From: Helicoverpa zea
Lineage: Eukaryota; Arthropoda; Insecta; Lepidoptera; Noctuidae
Assembly (NCBI RefSeq): GCF_022581195.2
Contig: NC_061469.1
Coordinates: 6,386,001 to 6,450,000, forward strand
Reading direction: 5' to 3'
DNA length: 64,000 bases
Below are positions 42,901 through 51,775 of the stretch, piece after piece. Position numbers and translations under genes: made by a program. The notes under the pieces are model-generated. The model ran no database searches. It was not told the DNA's origin and saw only the letters and a list, made by a program, of their open reading frames with translations. Each line of letters begins with the position of its first letter. Position 1 is the stretch's first letter.

Positions 42901-44965
42901 TTACGAGCACGGTAATGGAATGGTCAAATGAGAAAGCTTTAGTTTTTAGAATTATTTTGTGTGTCTGAGTTTAACCTCTTTGATGTGTGTTAACGCGTTA
43001 CTTCATGAGGGATTAACTCTTTGAGGAATTGTACCTAAGTGTAGCCAACACGCATTTTTAATGCAATAAGTAACGTGTAGTTAGCCATTGACATTAACGT
43101 TAACGCTAAAGCAGGTGGAGCAGGAGCATAAAACCATGTGCGGGTCTAACGGCTCGAGCATTATACAAAGGCAAGCTCCGCGTGCTCTGTTGCGTGCATA
43201 TTTGCTTGCTCCAGCTACATGCACCGTGTAAAAGCACCCTTAATTATTTGGAAGTATTTTGCATTTACAGAACAGAATGTAATACAACCTGATGAAGTGT
43301 TCACCTGCATAGAGGAAAAAGTCGCCAGAGAGAAATTTACTGTTTTCCACGTCCATATAATAGAAACGAAATGCTTTGATAATGTTATCAGAGTGTCTGT
43401 CACTCTGAATAAACGTCGTAAGTACATTGTTTTGGTTTCTTTTTATTGTAATTAATGCTATAATGATTATAAAGCTTGCCCTTAGGAGATACATAATGGG
43501 CGAAGGTAAATAAAACGATGATCTCTTTTCAAATCAAGATTTACCTCTAAAATTACTAGGTACTTATAATTGAAATCATTTTATTCACAGAGCTTCCATC
43601 AAACTTGGTGTTTGATCTGAAGAAACGTTACCCAGACACTGTGTTCGGTTGTAGTGCCTGTGCAGCGCTATTCAAGTCTGAAGAGGCCTTAAAGGAGCAT
43701 CAAGTGGTAATGATATCGTAATACTAATTGTTACCGTTTTGATTCTAACGCCCTAGGGAACAACTTTCTCAGACTCAAGTCTATCTATGTATAGGGCTGC
43801 CATCTCGAATTTCGTCAAACCCGGACAAACATTAAAAAAACCCGGACTTTTGGCGTAAATCGCATTTTTTCCCCGAACGAGTACGTTTTTTTTAAACAAA
43901 ATAATACCTAATTTGTAATCCATTTACTTTTAACATATACTTAAATTCAATGAGGTGCTTCCTTACATGAAAAGTGTCCGGGTTTTCCCCGGACACTTCT
44001 TGAAACCCCGCCCGGACGGCCTCCAAACGAGGACAAATCCGGGGAAACCCGGACGGATGGCAGCCCTATCTATGTACCACATTTAAATCGGTGAAGTAGT
44101 TTTAGCATGAAAGTCGAACAGTTTGCATTTATAATATTAGTAAGGATACTCGAAAAACGTCTAAAACTACTGGCAGAAGCTAATGTATAATATAATGAAC
44201 ATAGTTTAAATAAAATTGAGGTAAAAAATCTTTAAAAACAAGCTTTTATTTAAACGCGCTAAAAGAAAAAAAATGAACTTACTGTCAACTTATAACGACA
44301 TTTCAAATTTAACATATTTGACACAATTTATACGTTTTAAAAGCTTTAAATTCTCGTATTTATGTAATTTAAGTTCTCGTATTTACTTTCTTAGTAAAAT
44401 CGCGAAAATGTCGTTATAAGTTGACAGTAAATTTACAGTAAAAGTTTATTTTTTACTGTAACTTACTATAATAAAATGTATAAATAACATATTTTTGTTA
44501 CAGGGTCAATGCATGGATACAGATGACTTATTAAAAATAGACTCTGATCCCTCAAATACTGACGATGACATTATAGTTATGAAAACGGGCAAAGAAACAA
44601 TATTTACTTGTGCGCAATGTAATGTAAGTAAACATTTTATTTATTTAAGATACTCTCAATAGACTGTTATTTTTGTTTTCTTGTTTGCTATTTATGTTCT
44701 TCTAATAAAATAAAACCTTTTTGGTTTCTAGATAAAGTTTACAAAACTGTGCAACATACAAAGGCACATGAAGACACACCAAGGTACAAGCCAGCAAATC
44801 TTACAAACAGACAGAGTACTTAATCAAGATAATGAATCGAAGAAGCAACCTAGTAATGTCTATAAGTGTAAAATGTGCCCTAGCACCTATTTTCATTCTG
44901 CTACACTTTCAAAACATATAGTTACCAGGCATATAAAAGTTAAATCAAATAAACATGTTGTATAA
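36971..44965 (+). CDS. C2H2 zinc-finger protein, 15 exons, 677 aa
   Basis: Exons: 36971-37073, 37398-37541, 38036-38121, 38334-38438, 38719-38839, 38923-38986, 39463-39614, 39868-40035, 40169-40324, 40869-41044, 41486-41627, 43271-43417, 43591-43706, 44504-44623 and 44732-44965 (2034 nt, phases consistent). Residues 1-560 are acidic, Gln/Asn/Asp-rich and without a recognisable domain; they include a predicted coiled segment and a basic patch (KTKFNFK). Three zinc fingers lie at the C terminus: CSACAALFKSEEALKEH followed by C (C2HC or degenerate), CAQCNIKFTKLCNIQRHMKT with the final H (C2H2), and CKMCPSTYFHSATLSKHIV with a distal H (C2H2). Each cysteine pair and its histidines are split by introns. 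The likely role is a DNA- or RNA-binding nuclear factor. I cannot name an orthologue. Its introns host at least eight repeats. It ends 253 bp from the stop of HROB on the other strand, so the transcripts may overlap. Confidence 0.85.
37105..37290 (+). repeat. SINE-like dispersed repeat in intron 1
   Basis: It starts 'actagccgtttccccgcggt' and continues with 'taccgggataaaatatagcc' and 'cccaactt...gtccgtccatctg'. I recognise this as a common interspersed repeat of Lepidoptera. A reverse-orientation relative lies at 40485-40575. Confidence 0.55.
37722..37859. mobile_element. 138-bp MITE in intron 2
   Basis: The ends CTTACTACAAAAACTTTAAA (37722) and its near complement ending GTGGTAAG at 37859 form inverted repeats of about 40 bp. 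The centre holds the near-palindrome TGTCAACGTTATAAGTTGACA. No clear target duplication is seen. Confidence 0.6.
39028..39241. mobile_element. 214-bp GC-rich MITE in intron 6
   Basis: The inverted ends are GATTTATATT followed by a GC-rich CCGGGCCGTG, and CACGCCCCGGCC followed by AATATAAATC. The interior is built of short CGTGTC/CCGGAC runs. It lies between exons 6 and 7 of the zinc-finger gene. Confidence 0.6.
39280..39425 (+). repeat. SINE-like dispersed repeat fragment in intron 6
   Basis: The segments 'taatattataaagccagagt', 'ttgtttgtttgaac' and 'gctcacttatcgaggaagga' follow the usual order of a highly repeated lepidopteran element. It ends about 40 nt before the exon 7 acceptor. Confidence 0.5.
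40485..40575 (-). repeat. SINE-like dispersed repeat fragment, reverse, in intron 9
   Basis: The segments 'gcacgggctatattttatcc' and 'gggtgaaaccgcggcaaata' are the reverse complement of the family at 37105-37290. Confidence 0.5.
40690..40835 (+). pseudogene. RTE-type LINE 3' fragment in intron 9
   Basis: One frame reads RWTDDPIKVAGRRWIQVASN followed by RYLWRSKGEAYVQQRTSYG and a stop, then a GATGAT-rich tail. This is the C-terminal end usual for an insect LINE polyprotein ('RW-x-DD-I...W-x-x-x-GEAYVQQ'). It is 5'-truncated. Confidence 0.6.
41195..41420 (+). repeat. partial copy of the Harbinger-like MITE family (intron 10)
   Basis: The segments 'ctacactcgtccttgcatgc', 'gagatggcattaatgtagcc' and 'ccgacacccgagttatcgct' recur almost identically at 42308-42515 (same orientation) and, inverted, at 42660-42880. 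The copy lacks terminal repeats. Confidence 0.75.
42050..42546 (-). repeat. left arm of a ~500-bp inverted repeat in intron 11
   Basis: From 'tatgctcctgctccacctgc' to 'gtggagcagtagcatt' the sequence is the reverse complement of 42640-43131, with few differences and a spacer of about 93 bp. It represents an inverted, end-truncated copy of the element at 42573-43239. Confidence 0.85.
42573..43239 (+). mobile_element. PIF/Harbinger-like MITE, 667 bp, TTA target duplication
   Basis: The ends GGGTGCTTCTACACGGTGCA (42573) and TGCACCGTGTAAAAGCACCC (ending 43239) form a 20-bp inverted repeat with one mismatch. The element is flanked by TTA at 42570-42572 and 43240-43242. A 3-bp TTA duplication is usual for PIF/Harbinger. 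There is no coding capacity. It ends only 31 bp before exon 12 of the zinc-finger gene, so it supplies part of the acceptor region. Confidence 0.8.
43794..44066. mobile_element. MITE with TA target (intron 13)
   Basis: The terminal repeats are GGGCTGCCATC (43794) and GATGGCAGCCC (ending 44066), flanked by TA on both sides, as for Tc1/mariner elements. The interior is rich in 'cccggac' / 'gtccggg' motifs that pair with one another. Confidence 0.7.
44279..44430. mobile_element. 152-bp MITE with 25-bp perfect inverted repeats (intron 13)
   Basis: It begins TTACTGTCAACTTATAACGA at 44279 and ends with the exact complement at 44430; the perfect match covers 25 bp. The core CAACTTATAAC-GTTG motif is shared with the centre of the MITE at 37722-37859, so the two may be related. 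Confidence 0.7.
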
Positions 44966-45218
44966 TAAGATATTTTTTATTTATTCTCAAATCATGCATG
45001 GACCATAACATTGTTATAATGTAATCCACATTAATTATGTAAAGCACCAGCCATATACCTAATAGAGCTAACAACTCCACTTTCTTCTGAAAATCAATCC
45101 TCAAATCTGTCTCCAATAATTTAGGAGTTGCATTACCATATCCACATTCGTTTTCAGGTACTCTGACTATATATTTTAAAAGGTTAACAATTTGTTTTGA
45201 ATTTACAAGTGAGTTACA

Positions 45219-46854
45219 TTAAAATATATCCTCAGAAAATATTGTATCTAGTTCATCTAAGAAATCACCAGGATTGCTGTCTACTTCATTGCCAAGAGTT
45301 TCATTTGTTCCTGAAACAAAAGAAAATGTGTCAAAGAGAATGGGAACCGTTTTGTACTTAATACACGACATGTTTGCCTATGCAACTACCTACAAACACA
45401 CCTCCATAGTAAAAATCTGAATGTTTTACATAATAAGATGTAGAATCATCTCACTCACCTATGTTATTTAAATTCTTTTGCGTTTTTATCACAGTATAAT
45501 CCTCTTCATAAACTATAGCATAGTCATCAGGCAACGGCTTAGCATCTGCATCATCTGTCAGTACTGTTGAGCTGTAGATAGCTAATATGTTGCTTAATGT
45601 TATATTTAAGTAGTGCTTTTTAAACGCACTGCCAGTAGTAAGTATTGTAGGTTTCCATAGAATAAAAGCGCAGTATTCTGAGGCTATGTATTTGGAGAAT
45701 GTTGACCAGGCATCTCTGTGTAGCGTGCCCTTTATATTTCCTGAAAATATATTTGAAATAAATTAATTTTAATTAAAGGTGTATTTTATTGAGAAACTTA
45801 GTAGACCACAATTTAGCTTATAAATTCATGAAGGAATCATGCATAAAAGTTATTATAACACAAACTTTTCAAAGAAACATGCAGTATTATGCACTGCTAT
45901 TTCCCCACCACCTAAAGGTAGACTGGGAGAAAATGCCTCCTAAGGCGTTAAGTCTGCCATTGTACTATTTGTGCAAAAAGTATTATAAATAAATATTATT
46001 GTTACACCTACAAATTCATTATCATCTTACCAGTTGTATCTCTCATAACAATCAAAGGGTCTGCAGCAGATCTATCAACAGTTTCAACAAAAGCAGTTAT
46101 TGTATGAGCCTTTCTCCTTTTCAAGTTTCCTGATATAGCTTGCTGTTTAATTGTTTTTATTGAATCTATATCATTCAAGTTCCAAATCTTCAAATCATCT
46201 AACAGTCTGGCCCATAATGGAGATTCAAATAAGTCTCCTCTTAAACTATTTTGGGTAAAATCAACATCCTGTAAATAAATGAGATTGAATTATTTACAAG
46301 GCATTTACTACACGAAAATGCATTCAAAATTAAGAGTGTTGGTGCTGCTATACTCACCTGTGAAAGTAACTCTATCTGACATATATTTTCATCTTTGTTT
46401 TCTTCAAATCCACCAGTAAGAAGACCAGCTGGACCAGGGAATTTCCTTTTGCTTTTATGATCAAAATATGAATTTATCATTTTTCTTTTTGTATGTTTTG
46501 ATGAAATATTGCTGTTCATATTTGTAAGTCTATCACCATTACTTACAATATTAATATTTTCATTATTTCTTATACTATTGTGTATCTTTGTTGGAATATT
46601 CTCATCAAGTTTAGTATTTTGAGCAGCATTTGTAGATATGATTTCACTGGTAATGTTTTTTACCAAATTGGGTTTGTTAAGCACATTTTTATCGTCTGTT
46701 CTCTTCTTTTCTAACAAAGGATCTTCTGGAAACTCAAACTGAGATAGCACCTAGAAATAACAACATCGTTATTTTCAAAGGTCTACTATAACAATCATCA
46801 GTCCCTTATTATGAGCGGTTTTCTTACCTGGTCGAAATCATCTGATTCAAACAT
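45219..46854 (-). CDS. Hrob: homologous recombination OB-fold protein (HROB/MCM8IP, C17orf53 family)
   Basis: Five minus-strand exons: 46828-46854, 46358-46750, 46031-46268, 45459-45740 and 45219-45310 (1032 nt, 343 aa). In vertebrates HROB loads the MCM8-MCM9 helicase for DNA synthesis during recombination and crosslink repair. The N terminus is acidic (MFESDDFDQ, then LSQFEFPEDPLLEKKR), followed by a long Asn/Lys-rich disordered linker. KRKFPGPAGLLTGG matches the conserved FPGPAGLL element of this family. The OB fold (about residues 150-275) includes AHTITAFVETVDRSAADPLI, RDTTGKMIMN at the splice, GTLHRDAWS and KHYLNITLSNILAIYS. The C terminus is short and acidic (DFLDELDTIFSED). The protein is roughly half the vertebrate length, mainly through a shorter linker. 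It is tail-to-tail with the zinc-finger gene; AATAAATAAA on the minus strand near 44977-44986 may be its polyadenylation signal. Confidence 0.85.
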
Positions 46855-47241
46855 GTTGGTTTAAAATGGTGTAAGCTTTTATATCAATCACAGGAGAAAG
46901 TTACTAAAACCTTAAGATTATTACAAATAGGCCGCAAAATAATTATTAGAATACTTTGTATGAATAATAGAACACAAGACAAAAGTATTAGGTATGTTCG
47001 GGTCTGTGTTGTGAAGATCTGAAAATCATAGCACTTGTTTTGTAAGAACTTTTAATCTGCAAAAGAAAACATCAGTAAACTTAAGCAACTTTCATTTCTT
47101 TGACTGAAATGCAAGTTATTTTATGCTGTTGTGCTTTTGCTGATATCCTCAGCTGATGCTGATGTCTCACACCTGTCAGTATTCTCAAATGTCAACGTCA
47201 AACTCGATCAAACAAGTATATTAACCTTATTGGGAACTATA
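46855..47241. other. HROB 5' flank
   Basis: AT-rich upstream region of HROB that should hold its promoter and 5' UTR. No recognisable element. The short plus-strand ORF 47131-47361 runs into the LINE fragment and is not a gene. Confidence 0.4.
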
Positions 47242-47342
47242 CTTTTGAGCCGTTTGGGGTCGAAACGCTCGGACCATGGGGCCCGAGTTCGCGGTTACTT
47301 TACAAGGACATCGCGAAAAGGCTTGTCGACGCTTCGCGTGAC

Positions 47343-49974
47343 CAGTAGCCTTATTCGCTAACTCCACTGACAGCTCGCAGATATCATCAATTGGTAAAGT
47401 GTACATCAGTATATTGTCAAACAGCTATTTTCTTATTCGCTAACGCCAGTTACCAAATGAGATGACGTCATCAGCATCGACACAGGCTGATATCCACCAT
47501 GACTCATTTTGACAGCGGTTTCTGTATCGATAAACGTTATATTGCGATTCCGTAAGCCCAGTGGACATCAAATTGATAGCCAATGTCATTTTTTGAAATA
47601 CACTACAAATAGCAGTGTTTTATGCCTCACCACTGGGATTTCTATACTATATTGTTGCATCAGACATATTAGATTTCTCTAATTTTGCGATTCCAATAGA
47701 AATACAAACCCTGAGTCATTTCCTTTATTTTTTGATAGTGTTATTTTTAATTGTATTATTTTTATTTGTTTTATATTTCTTTGTGTGGAATATAAATTTC
47801 GCGTGTATTTTTGCTGGCATTTGTGGAATAAGAGACAAAACGAAGTTTATCCAGAATCCAGAAACGTCGTATGCGAGATTGCAATAATTCTCTGGATTTA
47901 CGGGAGAAGGAATTCATGGCAAATTTCCGTATCAACAAATCAAGGTTTCAGCGAGTTTCGGCAGAGTTACGTCCGTTTCTGCAACGTGCTCAAAAAAACA
48001 CTGCTGTTGCAATTGAGCTAAAAGTAAGAATTTATAACGTAAAAAGTTAAATAAATACCAATATTACATAATTTGATGTTACTAATTTGCAGCATGTCTC
48101 AACCTTCATTTAGTAAGTGAGGTAAGCGATGCTCTCAATGTATGGGACGACCTACTCAAGTACGTAAAGTTACCTTCCAGCTGGCTTATTCGCTAACTTT
48201 CGAATTCTCAGATGTCAACTGGCCTCAGTTGTCATCGGAACTTTGATGTCAACCTATAAGTTCAAAACATTGGTATTCTGTATCGCATGAAGTGGATATC
48301 GGTGGATATCGTTACACGGTTGCTGACGCCAAAACTACGATGACAACTTGACAACTCTATTTTTTTATCGACTATTATACTGCTAAGTAGGAAATACCCT
48401 ATTAGCATTACATTACTACGTTTGAGAGAACGCTTTATTTTCAGCGTGTTATATATTTAAAAACAATCTGTGGCGGTAAAATTCAGTATTTGCTTTCTAT
48501 TGTGTGTGAACTTGGTGTCTAAAATTCCGTGTGGTTGAACAATATTTTAACTGAGAATATTGTGAGTATTGTAGTTATTATAAATTTGACAACGTAAACA
48601 ATATTTTGATACGTAGATTCCTATGTTTTGCATGCAAAACAAAAATTGGTACACTACAGGAAGGTAACTTTACGTACTTGAGTAGGTCGTCCCATACATT
48701 GAGAGCATCGGTTACCTCTACTAAATGAAGGTTGAGACATGCTGCAAATTAGTAACATCAAATTATGTAATATTGGTATTTATTTAACTTTTTACGTTAT
48801 AAATTCTTACTTTTAGCTCAATTGCAACAGCAGTGTTTTGTTGAGCACGTTGCAGAAACGGACGTAACTCTGCCGAAACTCGCTGAAACCTTGATTTGTT
48901 GATACGGAAATTTGCCATGAATTCCTTCTCCCGTAAATCCAAAGAATTATTGCAATCTCGCATACGACGTTTCTGGATTCTGGATAAACTTCGTTTTGTC
49001 TCTTATTCCACAAATGCCAGCAAAAATACACCCGAAATTTGTATTCCACACAAAGAAAGATAAAACAAATAAAAATAATACAATTAAAAATAACACTGTC
49101 AAAAAATAAAGGAAACGACTCAGGGTTTGTATTTCTATTGGAATCGCAAAATTAGAGAAATCTAATATGTCTGATGCAACAATATAGTATAGACATCCCA
49201 GTGATGAGGCATAAAACACTGCTATTTGTAGTGTATTTCAAAAAATGACATTGGCTATCAATTTGATGTCCACTGGGCTTACGGAATCGCAATATAACGT
49301 TTATCGATACAGAAATCGCTGTCAAAATGAGTCATGGTGGATATCAGCCTGTGTCGATGCTGATGACGTCATCTCATTTGGTAACTGGCGTTAGCGAATA
49401 AGAAAATAGCTGTTTGACAATTTACTGATGTACACTTTACCAATTGATGATATCTGCGAGCTGTCAGTGGAGTTAGCGAATAAGGCTACTGTAGTGTACC
49501 AATTTTTTTTTTGCATGCAAAACATAAGAATCTACGTATCAAAATATTGTTTACGTTGTTAAATTTATAATAACTACATACAATACTCACAATATTCTCA
49601 ATTAAAATATTGTTCAACCACACGGAACTTTAGACACCAAGTTCACACACAATAGAAAGCAAATACTGAATTTTACCGCCACAGATTGTTTTTAAATATA
49701 TAACACGCTGAAAATAAAGCGTTCTCTCAAACGTAGTAATGTAATGCTAATAGGGTATTTCCTACTTAGCAGTATAATAGTCGATAAAAAAATAGAGTTG
49801 TCAAGTTGTCATCGTAGTTTTGGCGTCAGCAACCGTGTAACGATATCCACCGATATCCACTTCATGCGATACAGAATACCAATGTTTTGAACTTATAGGT
49901 TGACATCAAAGTTCCGATGACAACTGAGGCCAGTTGACATCTGAGAATTCGAAAGTTAGCGAATAAGCCAGCTG
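47343..49974 (+). mobile_element. Harbinger-like transposon, outer copy, interrupted by an inverted copy of itself
   Basis: Its halves are 47343-48177 and 49492-49974 (1318 bp together). The ends read CAGTAGCCTTATTCGCTAAC and GTTAGCGAATAAGCCAGCTG. The plus strand codes for a transposase N-terminal piece: SLDLREKEFMANFRINKSRF followed by QRVSAELRPFLQRAQKNTAV, an intron-like GTAAGA...TTGCAG, then VSQPSFS and, in a shifted frame, EVSDALNVWDDLLKYVKLPS. These match HARBI1/Harbinger transposases. The coding part stops there, so the element is an internally deleted derivative. It lies inside the LINE fragment. Confidence 0.8.
48178..49491 (-). mobile_element. Harbinger-like transposon, inner copy (inverted)
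   Basis: A 1314-bp copy of the same element in opposite orientation, inserted near the middle of the outer copy. It starts CAGCTGGCTTATTCGCTAAC and ends GTTAGCGAATAAGGCTACTG. Its right part (48659-49488) is the reverse complement of 47346-48176 and its left part (48178-48658) that of 49492-49974. The 78- and 90-codon ORFs at 47615-48021 (plus) and 48813-49219 (minus) are the same sequence from the two copies and differ by only a handful of residues, so both insertions are recent. No separate target duplication is obvious. Confidence 0.82.
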
Positions 49975-50091
49975 AGGGCTGGCTTATTCTTTGGACAAAG
50001 AATTAGCATTGCCATTCAACGTGGCAATGCAGCCAGTCTTCTGGGCACGTTTCCGGAGGACAGCGATGCGGAGGAATACTTCGACGCCTGA

Positions 50092-50491
50092 TCGATGCTC
50101 TTTTATATTATGTTTTATGTTTATATATATTTTGTACTTTATTTTTAGTTTTGTATAAAGATAAGTAGTTTAAGTTTGTATATATGTATAGTGTGTACAT
50201 TGTAGAAATAGATAATTTTAACAAGAAATGTTTCACCCTGTTTCACTGAGTTGCTTGTAATTGTTCTCTATATTTTTAATTTTTAACCCCCGACGCAAAA
50301 AGACATGTGTAGAAGCTCAATACATAGAGACTTAGATACAGGCATATAAATGATAATAATGATTCAATGCACTAAAATTTATTAAAAAAGAAACACGACG
50401 TTACATCATTGTCAAATTTGTGTTGTAATAATTTTGAAGAGTTGTGGAGCTATATAGGTTTTTTAACAGATTTATATCAAAATTTATTAGA
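50092..50491. other. LINE 3' UTR remnant and EF-hand gene 5' flank
   Basis: AT-rich sequence after the LINE stop (TTTTATATTATG..., TATATATT runs), then the promoter-side flank of the gene at 50492. No sharp LINE 3' end or tail could be located. Confidence 0.4.
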
Positions 50492-51775
50492 ATGGCTGTA
50501 TTTGATTTTTTAAACCCTCTTGCAAATGTAACACCACGTTTTACTGAAGAACAGCTAGAACAAATGGTTCAATGGTTTGATGAAAACTCCAAACCTTTGT
50601 TAATAATAAATAATGCTGAAGAACCGACAAATGTAGTAACTATCGAACAATTAATATCATTTTTGGAATTAAAGAAGTACAGTATCTTAAAACATCGATC
50701 GTAGTGAATTTGCCTTAATTTTATTATGTATTTTCTATAAACTTAACAATGATTTAGTACCAATCGAATAAAATAATATCACTTAATTTTTTCCAGGTTC
50801 CACAGAAGAGCATTTAAGTATCCTAGTTATCTCGAAATTATGACTGAAGCAGAAAAATTGAATGCAGGAGTTATAAGAATGTTAACAAAAGATCAATTTA
50901 TTTACATATTAAATGTATGGGTGCAAGAAGCTGATATAAAACATGAATTACAGCTCGCTTTTAAAGTACGTAGGTATTCATTTAGAAGTATACCTATACT
51001 TTTATCGTATGACGGGGTGCAGCGATCTTGGGGGACCGAGTGCTCAAGGGAAAGGATGCTGTCCCTCACCATCAGCCGGTTGGAGTAAGCGATGACTGGG
51101 TCAGGTCTCCTGCCTCTGATTTGCCTTCATTGGCCGTCCAGTGACTGGGACGAATAGCTGGGTGGGCCAGAGAGGCTGTGCTCACAGGGTTCTCAAGTAC
51201 CAAACCTGAGTTAAAAGTCCGCCGAGGCATCGTGCCCTTCAGTTATTCGTTTTTCTCTTTACAATTGTAACTTCTATTTAGATTGAATGTCTTTAGAAGA
51301 CTCCATAATACATTAAGTTGTTGGTCATGTAGGTCTTCGATACTGAGAACAGAGAATACTTGGAGCTCGATGAAATAAAAGAGATAGTGACTGTGTATGG
51401 TGATCATCCATTCGACGAGCGTGAAGCGTTAGAAATCATGCGCGACGCCAACGTTCGAGGCGATGGACAAGTATTTTATGCCGATTTCATAGAAAGTTTA
51501 TTTAGTCTTGCCCCTGAATTGTACAAAATGAAGGTCAGTAGACTTTGGTCACCGGTTTGGTTAATTATGATTCCTACAAGAGATCATTCGCAAATTTATG
51601 ATAAAAATATTTTTGTTAGACAGATTATTTGTATGAAAACGCCGATGAGGATCCTTCCGTGCCTCCAGAACCCGTTGTGGAAGAACCACCTCCCCCCCCC
51701 CCACCACCGCCACCCCCTCCACCTCCTCCTTCGGCGCCTCCACCAGCAGCAAAGGGGGGTAAAAAAAAGAAGTAA
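50492..51775 (+). CDS. EF-hand protein with polyproline and lysine tail, 244 aa
   Basis: Exons: 50492-50700, 50797-50965, 51333-51537 and 51624-51775 (735 nt). Residues 1-125 are helical and carry no clear calcium loop (FTEEQLEQMVQWFDENSKPL; LTKDQFIYILNVWVQEAD). A calmodulin-like EF-hand pair follows: LAFKVFDTENREYLELDEIK (loop D-T-E-N-R-E-Y-L-E, partly degenerate) and ALEIMRDANVRGDGQVFYAD (D-A-N-V-R-G-D-G-Q-V). The C terminus is acidic (YENADEDPSVPPEPVVEEP), then a run of about 15 prolines, APPPAAKGG and four lysines. This layout recalls troponin-C/centrin-like axonemal or sperm EF-hand proteins, but I cannot name an orthologue. The exon 3 donor is chosen at GTCA|GTAGAC, because the stronger-looking AAG|GTCAGT four bases upstream would put the proline tail out of frame. 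The start could be earlier, but the Kozak context at 50492 is good. Confidence 0.7.
51005..51245. repeat. unidentified GC-richer block in intron 2 of the EF-hand gene
   Basis: A stretch of about 240 bp (ggggtgcagcgatcttgggg ... gtccgccgaggcatcgtgcc) whose composition differs sharply from the surrounding AT-rich intron. It looks like a transposable-element fragment, but I recognise neither family nor ends. Confidence 0.35.

Larger units (their letters stand above)
47242..50091 (+). pseudogene. LINE polyprotein C-terminal fragment split by a transposon nest
   Basis: Only the two flanks belong to it: 47242-47342 and 49975-50091. Read together in one frame they end a LINE pol ORF: left FEPFGVETLGPWGPSSR then LLYKDIAKRLVDASRD, right RAGLFFGQRISIAIQRGNAA then SLLGTFPEDSDAEEYFDA and TGA at 50089-50091. 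The block 'GPWGP...RL-x-D-x-x-x-D-x-RA-x-x-F-x-QR-x-x-x-x-IQRGNAA' is the usual C terminus of many lepidopteran LINE polyproteins. The two pieces are separated by the Harbinger-like nest at 47343-49974. Upstream reverse transcriptase sequence is absent (5'-truncated). Confidence 0.75.

Noticed and set aside
45789..45992. 67-codon plus-strand ORF opposite the HROB locus
   Set aside because: It lies in the HROB intron between exons at 46031 and 45740, with an alternative start codon and no splice partners or homology that I recognise.
47615..49219. Two identical small genes on opposite strands (78 and 90 codons)
   Set aside because: They are the two copies of one Harbinger-like element; the frames overlap its transposase remnant and AT-rich interior.
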